From NCBI GenBank assembly GCA_036794825.1, contig DAIRGA010000017.1, positions 40,225 to 104,224 of the forward strand: a DNA stretch of 64,000 nt, in the 5' to 3' direction. Positions 9,311 through 19,015 of the stretch are shown here, piece by piece. Every line of letters begins with the position of its first letter. Position 1 is the stretch's first letter. Made by a program: the position numbers and the translations under genes. The stretch comes from RZYY01 sp036794825 (GTDB lineage Bacteria > Bacteroidota > Bacteroidia > Bacteroidales > 4484-276). The notes under the pieces are model-generated. The model saw only the letters and a list, made by a program, of their open reading frames with translations, was not told the DNA's origin and searched no databases.

Positions 9311-10330
9311 ATGAATGGAAGAATTAACAAGCTTAAGCTATTTAAAACCCGAATAAATAATTACATAGGCAATACTATGATGGTTGGTTGGATTCTCTGT
9401 GGCAATGAACAAGTTGGAAGTAGCAGGATACATGGCATTAATTTGCATAAAGGATTATTAAAGGCTGGTATTCAATCCTGCTTGCTCCAAACTCCAAATG
9501 GCTATGTCGAGAAACTTGAGTTAAACAAGCTTGAAAGATTTTTCGTAACCTCAGCCAAATTTGATATAGTCATCTTTCAGAGGGTTTATGATGAAAAAGC
9601 GATTAGGCTCTGTCGTAAACTTAAAAAGAATGGTACACTTTGTGGCTTTTTCATGGCAGATTTGTTTCATGCTGATATACTTGAAGAAGTTGATTTTATT
9701 TTAACTCCATCTAAATATCTAAAAGAATATATTAATAAGGCTGGATTTCAAGCCGACAAAATATTTGTCTTAAAAGATGCTGTTGAAACGCCTCCTTCAC
9801 TTGTAAAGAATTATGAATCGTATGATAAGAAGGAAACTATTAAACTTGTCTGGGTAGGAGCGCAGGGGCATTGGGAAACTTTATCATCAATCCGCAGGCT
9901 TCTTAAAGAGCATGACCAATTAAGTTGTTATGAATTAATAACCATTTCGAATCATCCGGAGGCAAGCATTAATTGGCAACTAGAAACAGTATGGGATAAT
10001 ATCCTAGCCTGCGATGTTGGGATTGTTCCTGTCAATCTGTTGCAACCTGAATTTCTGGTTAAGTCAAATAACAGGATCACTATGTTTATGGCACTGGGTA
10101 TACCAGTTATCTGTTCGCCATTACCTTCTTATTGTGATGTGATAGAGCATGGGGAAAATGGTTATATCGCTAGTAGAGATGATGAATGGCTTAAATATTT
10201 ATTAGAATTATCGGATTCTCAAATACGTCGAAGAATTGGACTTAATGCTCACTCATTCGCTCACAAGCACTATAACATTAGAAACACTGTTTCGAACTTA
10301 TTGTCAATATTTAATACCCTTAAAGAGTAA
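9311..10330 (+). CDS. Glycosyltransferase, GT-B fold
   Basis: The product has 339 residues and resembles GT1/GT4-type transferases. The donor-binding half holds MALGIPVICSPLPSYCDVIEHGENGY (about residues 258-283), the usual loop that binds the nucleotide sugar. The N-terminus starts with a region unlike classic GT4 openings (GNTMMVGWILCGNEQVGSSRIHG), in which SSRIHG may be the acceptor-side glycine loop. The stop codon TAA shares its last base with the ATG of the next gene (TAATG at 10328-10332), so the two are probably translationally coupled. Sugar and linkage cannot be predicted. Confidence 0.8.
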   Translation: MNGRINKLKLFKTRINNYIGNTMMVGWILCGNEQVGSSRIHGINLHKGLLKAGIQSCLLQTPNGYVEKLELNKLERFFVTSAKFDIVIFQRVYDEKAIRLCRKLKKNGTLCGFFMADLFHADILEEVDFILTPSKYLKEYINKAGFQADKIFVLKDAVETPPSLVKNYESYDKKETIKLVWVGAQGHWETLSSIRRLLKEHDQLSCYELITISNHPEASINWQLETVWDNILACDVGIVPVNLLQPEFLVKSNNRITMFMALGIPVICSPLPSYCDVIEHGENGYIASRDDEWLKYLLELSDSQIRRRIGLNAHSFAHKHYNIRNTVSNLLSIFNTLKE

Positions 10331-11523
10331 TGATCTTTCCCCGCATACTCATATTCATCCCATGCTTCACCCACGGTGGCGCCGAAAAGCAGGGTATGAT
10401 TCTGGCTAAGGCGTTAAAAAAACACGGGTATGATGTGCATGTTTGGGCCTTCCCTCCCATAAAATCAATCTCTCCGTTTAATACCGAAGAGCTTACAAAT
10501 GAGGGAATAAGTTGTTTTCAATACCCCCTCTGGCCAAAATACAAATGGGGATTTGCTGAAAAACCCTGGTCGTTGCGTAAGATGCTTTCTTATTACCATT
10601 CATGGTATCGGCCTTTGAACCAAATAAAAAAAATTACACCCAATCAAATCTTTGATGTCATCATACCTTTCACCGTTCCGGCATGTATGCTATCGGTATT
10701 GCTAAAAAAACAGTTAAAAGCGAAATCGGTTATCTGGAATCATCGCGGGGGAAATGACAATGCCGGTTTTAATTATTCCCCATTTATCATAAAAAGAATC
10801 CTTGAAGTTGAACCGGTATTTATGGCCAATTCATCGGGCGGCGCAGATTTTTTAAGCAGAATATTCAACAAACCGACTGACCATGTAAAGATCATTAACA
10901 ACGTTTATCTGCCTGATAGCGCAGATAAAAACATGAAAAAAGCAGCGTTAAGTCCACAACAAACCGTTGAGTTGCTTCAACTGGCCAATTTCTTTCCTGA
11001 AAAAGATTGGGAAACCCTGGTTGAAGGAATGGCTGTGCTTAAAAAAAGAAATTTTCAGACGCATTTTCATTTGGTCGGGGCATTTATTAATGACATAGAA
11101 AAAAAGCGTTTTAACGATAAGGTTCTTGCGCTGGGTGTTGATGAAACGATTACCCATTATGAATCAATGAGTAAGAAAGAAATAACAGAAAGGTTTAACG
11201 GTAAAATTCATATCGGTGTTTTGTCTTCAAAAACCGAAGGCATGCCAAATGCTGTGATGGAATATATGTATTGGAAGCTACCTGTTATTGGTACCGACAT
11301 TCCCGGAATCAGGGATTTGTTAGGCGAATCCCAAAATGAATGTCTTTTTAAAGTGGGTGATGCTGCCGGTTTTGCTGATAAAGTGCAATGGATAATTGCT
11401 GACCAAAAAAGATTTGAAGGAATTGGAAACCAAAACCACCAGCGGATTACTGAAAATTTTGCTGTTGAAAAAATAATACCTAAGTGGCTTGACCTTATCA
11501 ATGCCAGCATTAATAACGATTGA
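10330..11523 (+). CDS. Glycosyltransferase family 4
   Basis: This 397-residue GT-B enzyme opens with RILIFIPCFTHGGAEKQG, the typical GT4 start with the GGAE glycine loop. The C-terminal domain has a donor site (MEYMYWKLPVIGTDIPGIRDLL, about residues 304-325) and the conserved LSSKTEGMPNAVMEYM stretch. It transfers a sugar from a nucleotide donor with retention of configuration onto the growing O-antigen. It overlaps the previous gene by 1 bp and ends 6 bp before the next frame. Codon use is a little GC-richer than in the preceding gene. Confidence 0.88.
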   Translation: MIFPRILIFIPCFTHGGAEKQGMILAKALKKHGYDVHVWAFPPIKSISPFNTEELTNEGISCFQYPLWPKYKWGFAEKPWSLRKMLSYYHSWYRPLNQIKKITPNQIFDVIIPFTVPACMLSVLLKKQLKAKSVIWNHRGGNDNAGFNYSPFIIKRILEVEPVFMANSSGGADFLSRIFNKPTDHVKIINNVYLPDSADKNMKKAALSPQQTVELLQLANFFPEKDWETLVEGMAVLKKRNFQTHFHLVGAFINDIEKKRFNDKVLALGVDETITHYESMSKKEITERFNGKIHIGVLSSKTEGMPNAVMEYMYWKLPVIGTDIPGIRDLLGESQNECLFKVGDAAGFADKVQWIIADQKRFEGIGNQNHQRITENFAVEKIIPKWLDLINASINND

Positions 11524-11544
11524 AAAATAATGAGGGCAAAATTT

Positions 11545-12438
11545 ATGAATGCAATAAACCCTTTGGTCTCCGTCATCATCCCCTGCTACAACCAGGCCCA
11601 ATACCTGCCTGAAGCCCTGAAAAGTGTTTTTTCTCAAACGCACCCGCAGTGGGAGTGTATTATTGTTAATGATGGCAGCACCGATAAGACAGATGAAGTG
11701 GCAAGGGAGTGGTTGACGAAGGATGAACGATTTAAATATATCAAAAAGGAGAATGGAGGATTAAGTTCGGCCCGTAACGCTGGCCTTAAAGAGGCAAAAG
11801 GTAGTTTGTTACAATTTCTTGATTCCGATGACGCAATCCATCCGGAAAAATTTGCTCTTCAAATAAAAGCACTTGATTCCACCGACCTTCATGCACTATC
11901 CATCTCTGATTACTTTTCATCAATAGCCTCCGATCTTACTCAAAAGCATTCCTCGCGCTATTTATCCCCATGGTTTAAAACATCAAATCATCTTCAGGAA
12001 TTAATTACTGATTGGGAAAAACAACTATCCATTCCAGTACATTGCTTTCTGTTCAAAGCCGCGTTATTTTTTGATCACAGCATTCTCTTTAATGAAAAAT
12101 TGCCCAACCACGAAGACTGGGATTGTTGGATGAATATTTTTAAGCTTAAGCCTGATGTGGTTTACGTTGACCAAAAGCTGGCAACATATAGAATCAGAGA
12201 AGATTCAATGTGCCGGGACAATCAGCTTATGAAACAGGGGTATTTAAATGCTATTGAAATTCAGAAAGTAAACTTTTCAGAATTTTCTGAGGAGTACGAT
12301 CTGCTTTGCAAAAAACACAACCAGGTGAAGTTCGGAGTTTTTGAGCGGAACATTATCGTAGTATATTTTCGCATCACTTATCTGACCTTGTTGAAATATT
12401 TGAAACTGATTTATGGAAAAATTAAAGCCCTCCTTTAA
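11545..12438 (+). CDS. Glycosyltransferase family 2
   Basis: This GT-A enzyme begins MNAINPLVSVIIPCYNQAQYLPEAL, the classic GT2 opening. The nucleotide-binding residues follow as IIVNDGSTDKT, and the metal-binding DXD equivalent is FLDSDD (about residue 95). The NHEDWDCWM segment is the usual catalytic-base region. An in-frame ATG exists 15 bp upstream at 11530, but I chose 11545 because family members start close to this LVSVIIP strand. The product is about 297 residues. It probably adds one sugar in the O-antigen repeat. Confidence 0.87.
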   Translation: MNAINPLVSVIIPCYNQAQYLPEALKSVFSQTHPQWECIIVNDGSTDKTDEVAREWLTKDERFKYIKKENGGLSSARNAGLKEAKGSLLQFLDSDDAIHPEKFALQIKALDSTDLHALSISDYFSSIASDLTQKHSSRYLSPWFKTSNHLQELITDWEKQLSIPVHCFLFKAALFFDHSILFNEKLPNHEDWDCWMNIFKLKPDVVYVDQKLATYRIREDSMCRDNQLMKQGYLNAIEIQKVNFSEFSEEYDLLCKKHNQVKFGVFERNIIVVYFRITYLTLLKYLKLIYGKIKALL

Positions 12439-12489
12439 TAAGCATAACGCCAACAACTGAATAACGAGCAAAAAACATAGAACAAATAA

Positions 12490-13626
12490 ATGGAAAACCC
12501 CAAAATCCGCCCAATCGCCATGTACCTACCACAATATCACCCCATTCCGGAAAATGATGCATGGTGGGGAAAAGGATTTACAGAGTGGCGAAATGTAGTA
12601 AAAGCAAAACCCCGGTTTAAAGGACACTATCAACCACATTTGCCGGCTGATCTTGGATTCTACGATCTCCGTCTTGAGGAAGCGCGCCTGGCTCAGGAAG
12701 CGTTGGCAAAGCAATATGGTATATATGGCTTTTGTTACTATCATTATTGGTTTAATGGCAAGCGCCTACTCAATGAACCCATAGACCGGAAGATAAAAAA
12801 TCCAAAGGAAGACCTGCCCTTTATGTTTTGCTGGGCAAACGAAAATTGGACCCGGGCCTGGGATGGTGGTGAAAATGAAATTCTGATTGAGCAAAAATAT
12901 AGTCACGATGATGATGAAAATCATATCCGCGCCCTTATTCCCTATTTCAAAGATGAGCGGTACATAAAAGTGGATGGGAAGCCGGTGTTTGTAATTTACA
13001 AGGATGCTTTGTTTCCTGATATCAAGAGGACTTTGGAAATATTCAGGGAAGAGGCGGGCAAACATGGGATCGGGCTTTACTTGTGCAAATTTGATTTAAA
13101 TGAAAAAATATCTACGGATTATACTTCATTTGGTTTCGATGCTGCAATCGAATTTCAACCTTTTACAAGACAATTTTCTGATTATAATAATCATAGAGCA
13201 AGAGGAATCAAAAAATACTTTGTGCTAAATAATTATTTATCGTTTGTTTCAAGAAAAGTGTTCGGTGTTGCGAAATCGAGGAATATTAAAGACCGTATAA
13301 TTGATTTTGAAAGATTTGTGAATTATGAAATATCGAACAATCATTCAAAATTAAAAGTTTTTCCAGGCGTATGCCCTGGGTGGGACAATTCTTCAAGAAG
13401 GCCTAAGAATAAAGCATTGATATTTAATAAAATGAATCCTGATTTATTCAAGGGGTGGGTTTTGTTCAAATTGGAAAATTTTAATCATAGACTTGATGAA
13501 GAGAATTTTCTTTTTATTAATGCCTGGAATGAATGGGCGGAGGGCAATCATCTTGAGCCTTGTGAAAAATGGGGACATTCGTATTTGGTTGCATTGCGGG
13601 ATGCTATTAGAATGTTTAACAAGTAG
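12490..13626 (+). CDS. WbsX-like protein with GH99-like domain
   Basis: The product has 378 residues and matches the WbsX/GH99-like family found in O-antigen and rhamnan clusters: RPIAMYLPQYHPIPENDAWW at the start, then GKGFTEWRNV, YGIYGFCYYHYWFNGKRLL, PFMFCWANENWTRAWDG and, near the end, INAWNEWAEGNHLEP. The fold is that of a glycoside hydrolase (TIM barrel), related to endo-mannosidase/mannanase family 99, but proteins of this type inside polysaccharide loci are often annotated as glycosyltransferases. No signal peptide is seen, so it acts in the cytoplasm. Whether it trims, transfers or checks glycans is not settled from sequence. Confidence 0.85.
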   Translation: MENPKIRPIAMYLPQYHPIPENDAWWGKGFTEWRNVVKAKPRFKGHYQPHLPADLGFYDLRLEEARLAQEALAKQYGIYGFCYYHYWFNGKRLLNEPIDRKIKNPKEDLPFMFCWANENWTRAWDGGENEILIEQKYSHDDDENHIRALIPYFKDERYIKVDGKPVFVIYKDALFPDIKRTLEIFREEAGKHGIGLYLCKFDLNEKISTDYTSFGFDAAIEFQPFTRQFSDYNNHRARGIKKYFVLNNYLSFVSRKVFGVAKSRNIKDRIIDFERFVNYEISNNHSKLKVFPGVCPGWDNSSRRPKNKALIFNKMNPDLFKGWVLFKLENFNHRLDEENFLFINAWNEWAEGNHLEPCEKWGHSYLVALRDAIRMFNK

Positions 13627-13637
13627 ATTTTTATCTT

Positions 13638-14561
13638 ATGGATGTTTCCATTATATTGGTAAATTACAATACAAAGCAAATCACATCTAATTGTATCGAT
13701 AGTATTTTTGCTAAAACAAATAGTATAAGTTTTGAGGTAATTCTTATAGACAACGCATCTTCAGATGGAAGTAGTGTTCATTTCAGATATGACGGGCGCA
13801 TTAAGTTTATTGAAAGTAGAGAAAATATTGGTTTTGGAAATGCAAATAATTTGGGCATTAAAATGTCAACAGGCAGAAATGTCTTGTTCTTAAACACTGA
13901 CACCCTTTTGTTAAATAATGCTGTTAAAATATTGTCAGATTTTTTGGATAGCAATCCGAAAGTTGGAGCCTGTGGGGGCAACCTGATTGATATAAAATCT
14001 CAGCCGACAAAATCATTTGCAAGATTTTTTCCAGGATTCGTTGAAGAATTTAGTGCTTTAACAGGGCATCGTTATGAGCGTCTTCGGTATGGAAAGAATT
14101 CTTATTATAATAATTCTGGTAAACCCATTAAAGTTGCATTTGTTTCAGGAGCTGATATGATGGTTAAGAGACAAGTGCTCGATAGAGTTGGCGTGTTTGA
14201 TAAGGATTTCTTTCTTTACTTTGAGGAAACTGAATTGTCCTATAGAGTATATAAATATGGTTACACGATATATTCAATTCCAGAAGCGCAATTAATTCAT
14301 CTTGTAAGCAAAAGTTTTGATTTTCCTGAATCAAAAGCCCGACATTATTATTTTTCAAAACAAGTATATTATTCCAAGATATATTCTGCATACAAAGTTT
14401 GCTTTTTGAATGCACTTTTTTGCTTTCACCATAAAATCAGGTATTATATTGCACTGATACTTAAGCAGGATCAAATTGCACTGAGTAATAAAAACATTCT
14501 TCGAGTTTCAAGAGAATCATATTACGAGTTCCGTAAACAGAAGAAGAATCCGCTTTTGTAA
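13638..14561 (+). CDS. Glycosyltransferase family 2 (rhamnosyltransferase-like)
   Basis: The product has 307 residues. It opens MDVSIILVNYNTKQITSNCI and has the donor site VILIDNASSDGS and the metal-site region NIGFGNANNLGI...LFLNTDTLL typical of WbbL/RfbF-like rhamnosyltransferases. The segment VSGADMMVKRQVLDRVGVFD...FFLYFEETELSYR is a family hallmark. No dTDP-rhamnose synthesis genes are in the window, so the sugar is only a guess. The gene is strongly AT-rich. It starts 11 bp after the WbsX-like gene. Confidence 0.87.
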   Translation: MDVSIILVNYNTKQITSNCIDSIFAKTNSISFEVILIDNASSDGSSVHFRYDGRIKFIESRENIGFGNANNLGIKMSTGRNVLFLNTDTLLLNNAVKILSDFLDSNPKVGACGGNLIDIKSQPTKSFARFFPGFVEEFSALTGHRYERLRYGKNSYYNNSGKPIKVAFVSGADMMVKRQVLDRVGVFDKDFFLYFEETELSYRVYKYGYTIYSIPEAQLIHLVSKSFDFPESKARHYYFSKQVYYSKIYSAYKVCFLNALFCFHHKIRYYIALILKQDQIALSNKNILRVSRESYYEFRKQKKNPLL

Positions 14562-14606
14562 CTATTAAGTTTCGTCCGACAATGTATTAATCCTTAAAAT
14601 AGACAG

Positions 14607-15581
14607 ATGAGTAATTCCTCATGTTTGATAACCATCATTGTTCCTGTTCATAATCAGGAAAAATGCATTACACGTTGTTTAGATTCAATTCTAAATCAAA
14701 CCTACTCCAATACTGAAATCATTATAGTAAACGATGGCTCCACAGACAAAACAGCTCCTCTTATTAATGAAATTGCTTTACATGATAAAAGGGTTAAAGT
14801 AATTCACCAAAAAAACTCAGGACCTGGAAATGCCAGAAACGCAGGGCTTGATATTGCAACAGGAGAATACATCGGATTTGTTGATAGCGACGACTACATT
14901 GAAAAAGACATGTATCAGGCGATGATTGATGCCGCATTGATGCATGATGCCGATATTGTGCAATGTGGTTATGAACATGTTACTCCAGAAAATATTTCTT
15001 TTAAAAGAAGCAATTATGCGGAAAGAATAATTGAGGGGGCATATAGCTGTGCATTTGAGTTTTCTGCACAAAAAGACATTAACAATTACCTACCTTGCAA
15101 ACTTATTAAACGGTCACTGATTGGAAATAAACGATTACCCTCATTATTTGCGTCAGAGGACACATTTTTTCTGCTTAAAGTCTTCTGCCATTGCAACAGG
15201 ACAATCATAATAAATAAACATTTTTATAAGTACGTACAATTTAGTGAAAGCCTAAGCCGCTCATCGTTTTCGCTGAAAAAAATGGATGTAATTAAAAGCG
15301 GGAAACTAATGCATAAATACATTACCCAAAAATTCCCGGATCTTGCGTGTTATTGGTCATTGTTTGTTGTATTGAATTCAGTTAAGCTTTACTCATGGTC
15401 AATAAAGCTGACGGAGTTCAAAACACAGCAAGATGAGCTGATAGCAACCTTTAAGGAATATTATCCCATTATCAGAAAAAGCAAAGTTATCAGCACAATC
15501 AGCCTGAAATCAAGACTGGCTCTTGATCTCTTTTATATCTGGCCCAAAGCTTATGCGCTTTTATTCAACTGGTATCATTAA
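14607..15581 (+). CDS. Glycosyltransferase family 2 (EpsJ-like)
   Basis: This 324-residue GT-A enzyme starts CLITIIVPVHNQEKCITRCL, with the donor loop IIIVNDGSTDKT and the DXD motif FVDSDDYIE (about residues 92-100). The GPGNARNAGLDIATGEY segment is highly typical. The C-terminal part (ASEDTFFLLKVF) carries the likely catalytic base. It resembles enzymes that add hexose or N-acetylhexosamine in exopolysaccharide assembly. It sits 45 bp after the preceding gene on the same strand. Confidence 0.88.
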   Translation: MSNSSCLITIIVPVHNQEKCITRCLDSILNQTYSNTEIIIVNDGSTDKTAPLINEIALHDKRVKVIHQKNSGPGNARNAGLDIATGEYIGFVDSDDYIEKDMYQAMIDAALMHDADIVQCGYEHVTPENISFKRSNYAERIIEGAYSCAFEFSAQKDINNYLPCKLIKRSLIGNKRLPSLFASEDTFFLLKVFCHCNRTIIINKHFYKYVQFSESLSRSSFSLKKMDVIKSGKLMHKYITQKFPDLACYWSLFVVLNSVKLYSWSIKLTEFKTQQDELIATFKEYYPIIRKSKVISTISLKSRLALDLFYIWPKAYALLFNWYH

Positions 15582-15649
15582 AAACGGCAACAAAAAGTCA
15601 GTTTTCGATAATTACAATCTCCGAATGTGGAAAATTTTATATTGGTAGA

Positions 15650-16774
15650 ATGTTTATTTTAATTGTTGCCGGTGGATATCCCACAAAGAAACATCCATTG
15701 ATGGGCATTTTCGAATACGACCAGGCCAAAGCCCTGCACAATGCCGGGCATAAAGTGGTTTTTATTTCACTTGACCTTCAGTCAATACGCAGAAAACGCC
15801 AACTAGGAAAATCATTTCATCATATTGAAGGTTTCGATATTTTCAACATTTCATTTCCACTAGGAAATGTACCCCCCAGTTTATTTATTACTGTTGGTAA
15901 GTTGGTGCTTAAGTCAATATTTAAAGATGTTTTAATAAAACATGGCCTACCCGACTTTATACATGCGCATTTTACAAATATTGCAGCAATTGCATCAGTT
16001 CTGAAAACAAAATACAGGATTCCATTAATTGTTACAGAGCATAGCAGCTTGATTCATAAAGATGTTTTGGACAAAACAACCAGAACATCCGGGAGTTTGG
16101 CCTATGGTAATGCAGATAAAGTCATTGCCGTATCTCAGAGTTTGTCGAAAAGATTATTGCATCACTTTAATATTGACAGTGTGGTAGTAAATAACATTGT
16201 TGATCTGGAAACTTTTCATCATAAACCACAGGAGCATAGCCACTTTCAGTTTATTTCCGTTGGCAACTTATTGCATGTTAAGGGCTTTGATTTACTCATC
16301 AAAGCATTCAGCAAGTTAGAGGAAGCGAACCTGAGGTTACTGATTGTAGGCGAAGGCCCCGAACGCTCGAAACTTCAGAAACTAATTGATGATTTAAGCC
16401 TTGGCGACCAGGTACATCTGCCTGGCAGAAAAACACGATCTGAAATCAATGAGTTGATGAATAAAAGTGATGCTTTTGTTCTGGCATCAAGAGCAGAAAC
16501 ATTTGGTGTAGTTTACATTGAAGCCATGGCGGCTGGTTTGCCTGTTATTGCAACAAGATGCGGAGGCCCGGATGAGTTTGTAAACAAGAGCAATGGTATT
16601 TTAGTTCCAGTTAATGATATTATTTCATTATCTGAAGCGCTGTCAAAAATTAAAAACAACATTGAATATTATGACCGAAAGTTTATTTCCGAACAGTGTA
16701 GGTCAAAATTTTCCCCTGGCACCATTGCCAATCAACTAATTAAAGAATATGAGAAAATTATTAAAAAGCAGTAG
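15650..16774 (+). CDS. Glycosyltransferase family 4
   Basis: The product has 374 residues with a GT-B fold. The N-terminal acceptor domain contains HAHFTNIAAIASVLK and VTEHSS. The C-terminal donor domain has LLHVKGFDLLIKAFSKL, GEGPERSKLQKL and the EX7E region EAMAAGLPVIATRCGGPDE (about residues 285-303). The next gene starts 2 bp after the stop, so the two are co-translated. Sugar specificity is unknown. Confidence 0.9.
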   Translation: MFILIVAGGYPTKKHPLMGIFEYDQAKALHNAGHKVVFISLDLQSIRRKRQLGKSFHHIEGFDIFNISFPLGNVPPSLFITVGKLVLKSIFKDVLIKHGLPDFIHAHFTNIAAIASVLKTKYRIPLIVTEHSSLIHKDVLDKTTRTSGSLAYGNADKVIAVSQSLSKRLLHHFNIDSVVVNNIVDLETFHHKPQEHSHFQFISVGNLLHVKGFDLLIKAFSKLEEANLRLLIVGEGPERSKLQKLIDDLSLGDQVHLPGRKTRSEINELMNKSDAFVLASRAETFGVVYIEAMAAGLPVIATRCGGPDEFVNKSNGILVPVNDIISLSEALSKIKNNIEYYDRKFISEQCRSKFSPGTIANQLIKEYEKIIKKQ

Positions 16775-16776
16775 CT

Positions 16777-17874
16777 ATGAAACAAAAAAATCAGGAATGT
16801 AAGCGCTGTGTAATGAATAATGATTCAGATCCTTATATTACATTTGATAAAAATGGCTTATGTAATTATTGTACTGATGCATTGCAACGAATGAAATATA
16901 CCTATTTCCCCAATGATGAGGGAAAAGTAAAACTTGAATCGCTGATAACGAATCTCAAAAAGGAAGGTGTAGGAAAAAAGTACGACTGTTTAATGGGTAT
17001 CAGTGGTGGTCTGGATTCTTCATACTTAACGTATTTGGGTAGCAAATGGGGTTTACGTATTTTGGCTGTGCACATTGATGATGGATTTGATACTGATATC
17101 TCACAACGCAATATTGAAAAATTGGTTAAAGCAACCAATGTTGACTTTATAGTAGAAAAACCAGATGCCACACAATTTGATGCGCTAACAAGAGCCTATA
17201 TAATGGCAGGTGTTCCGAATTTGGCCATACCGCAAGACAATGTCCTTTTTGCTTATTTGTTTAGGTACGCCCGGCAACACAAATTGAATAATTTTCTATC
17301 AGGTGGTAATTTTGCTACCGAATCAATACTTCAAAAAGGCAATACTTACCGGATGTTTGATGTTACCAACATTAAAGCAATTCATAAGCGGTTTGGAACA
17401 GAGTCCTTGGATAAACTTCAATTACTATCGGATTACAGAAGATTTATTGACCAAAAAATACTAAAAATAAAAACCCATCGGCCTTTAAATTTGATGGATT
17501 ACAACAGCGAAAGGGCATTAAAGGAATTGGCTGATTTTTGTGATTTTGAATATTATGGCGGTAAGCATTTAGAAAACAATTTAACAAAATTTATTCAGAC
17601 ATATTGGTTTTACAACAAGTTTAAAGTGGACAAACGTCGTTCGCACTTATCGAGCATGATTGTTTCAAACCAAATGACACGGGAAAAAGCCTTATCAGAG
17701 TTGCAAAAGTCGTTGTACGAAGAAAATGAAATGAATGAGGTAATAACTCAAATCTGTAAAAGATTAAAAATTCCGAATCAGGAATTTGAAACAATCATGA
17801 GTAGTCAACCAAAACAGCATTCAGACTATCCAATCGATAAGTTTTATATTCTTTTCAAAAAGATATTCTATTAA
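16777..17874 (+). CDS. N-acetyl sugar amidotransferase (WbpG/PseA/WbuX-like)
   Basis: This 365-residue enzyme has the ATP-pyrophosphatase loop SGGLDSS at residues 76-82 and paired cysteines C8/C11 and C29/C32 that probably bind zinc. WbpG-type enzymes convert an acetamido group of a nucleotide sugar into an acetamidino group, as in the mannuronic-acid or pseudaminic-acid derivatives of O-antigens. The known systems take ammonia through HisH- and HisF-like partners; neither is in the window. It starts 2 bp after the previous stop and ends 5 bp before the next gene. The presence of this gene predicts an amidine-bearing sugar in the surface glycan. Confidence 0.88.
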   Translation: MKQKNQECKRCVMNNDSDPYITFDKNGLCNYCTDALQRMKYTYFPNDEGKVKLESLITNLKKEGVGKKYDCLMGISGGLDSSYLTYLGSKWGLRILAVHIDDGFDTDISQRNIEKLVKATNVDFIVEKPDATQFDALTRAYIMAGVPNLAIPQDNVLFAYLFRYARQHKLNNFLSGGNFATESILQKGNTYRMFDVTNIKAIHKRFGTESLDKLQLLSDYRRFIDQKILKIKTHRPLNLMDYNSERALKELADFCDFEYYGGKHLENNLTKFIQTYWFYNKFKVDKRRSHLSSMIVSNQMTREKALSELQKSLYEENEMNEVITQICKRLKIPNQEFETIMSSQPKQHSDYPIDKFYILFKKIFY

Positions 17875-17879
17875 CATTT

Positions 17880-18998
17880 ATGCAAATAAAAGTTTGTCAT
17901 TTAACTTCAGTACACCCTATTAATGATGTACGCATTTTTGTTAAACAATGCACAAGCCTGGCTGCCAATGGCTTTGATGTTACACTAATTGCATGTGGGG
18001 ATACGGCATATGAAGATATTCAAAACGGGGTTAAGCGAATATCGCTAAATGTTCCTATAAAAAGCAGGCTGCAACGAATGCGCAAACGTTCAAAAGCAGT
18101 TCTTAGGAAAGCAATTGAAATAGATTCAGATATTTATCACTTGCATGACCCTGAATTAATTGCCATAGGTCTTTATTTGTCGAAAAGAGGGAAGATTGTG
18201 ATTTATGATGCTCATGAAGATCTTCCGCTTCAAATGCTCAGCAAACCATACCTAAATGGCTTATCAAGAAGAATATTTTCCATTTTGACCAACCTCTATT
18301 TAAAGTATGCTTGTTCAAAATTGTCGGCCGTTGTTACTGCTACTCCTAAAATAGAAAGTAAGTTTAATACTTTTACCAGGAAGGTAGTTAACATAAATAA
18401 TTTCCCAATTCTTGATGAGTTTAGTTTGGTTCAGCATGTCTGGAGTTCAAAAAGTAAGCAGGTTTGCTATATAGGTGGATTCTCGCAAACGAGGGGCATT
18501 AAGGAAATTGTATCTGCTATGTCGTTGGTGCAAGGTGAGGTTCGTCTATCTCTAGGTGGTTGTTTCAATGAACCTGGTTTTGATTCTTTGGTTAAGTCTC
18601 TTCCCGGATGGAGTTCAGTAGATAATTTGGGATTTCTTGACAGAGCTGGAGTTAGTAAATTGCTATCAAATAGTTATGCTGGTTTGGTAACACTCCATCC
18701 GACTCAAAATTATATTGATTCTTTACCCGTAAAGATGTTTGAATATATGGCTGCTGGCTTACCTGTTATCGCCTCTAATTTTCCACTTTGGAAAGAAATC
18801 ATCGAAGTGCATAACTGTGGGATATGTGTTGATCCAACCAAACCTGAAGAAATTGCAAATGCTATTGATTTATTGGTTAGTAATCCTGAATTGGCCAGAG
18901 AAATGGGAGAAAACGGTAAGCGGGCAGTAAATGAAAAGTTCAATTGGAAGTCTGAAGAAAAAAAACTAATTGATCTTTACGAATCTTTATTGAAGTAA
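17880..18998 (+). CDS. Glycosyltransferase family 4
   Basis: The product has 372 residues. It opens KVCHLTSVHPINDVRIFVKQ, a start typical of a GT4 subgroup, followed by YHLHDPELI and YDAHEDLP in the acceptor domain. The donor domain holds LPVKMFEYMAAGLPVIASNF (about residues 281-300) and a C-terminal helix NWKSEEKKLIDLYESLL. It lies 5 bp after the amidotransferase gene and 17 bp before the next transferase, in one run of co-oriented genes. Confidence 0.9.
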   Translation: MQIKVCHLTSVHPINDVRIFVKQCTSLAANGFDVTLIACGDTAYEDIQNGVKRISLNVPIKSRLQRMRKRSKAVLRKAIEIDSDIYHLHDPELIAIGLYLSKRGKIVIYDAHEDLPLQMLSKPYLNGLSRRIFSILTNLYLKYACSKLSAVVTATPKIESKFNTFTRKVVNINNFPILDEFSLVQHVWSSKSKQVCYIGGFSQTRGIKEIVSAMSLVQGEVRLSLGGCFNEPGFDSLVKSLPGWSSVDNLGFLDRAGVSKLLSNSYAGLVTLHPTQNYIDSLPVKMFEYMAAGLPVIASNFPLWKEIIEVHNCGICVDPTKPEEIANAIDLLVSNPELAREMGENGKRAVNEKFNWKSEEKKLIDLYESLLK

Positions 18999-19015
18999 TT
19001 ATTTATTTGACAAGA

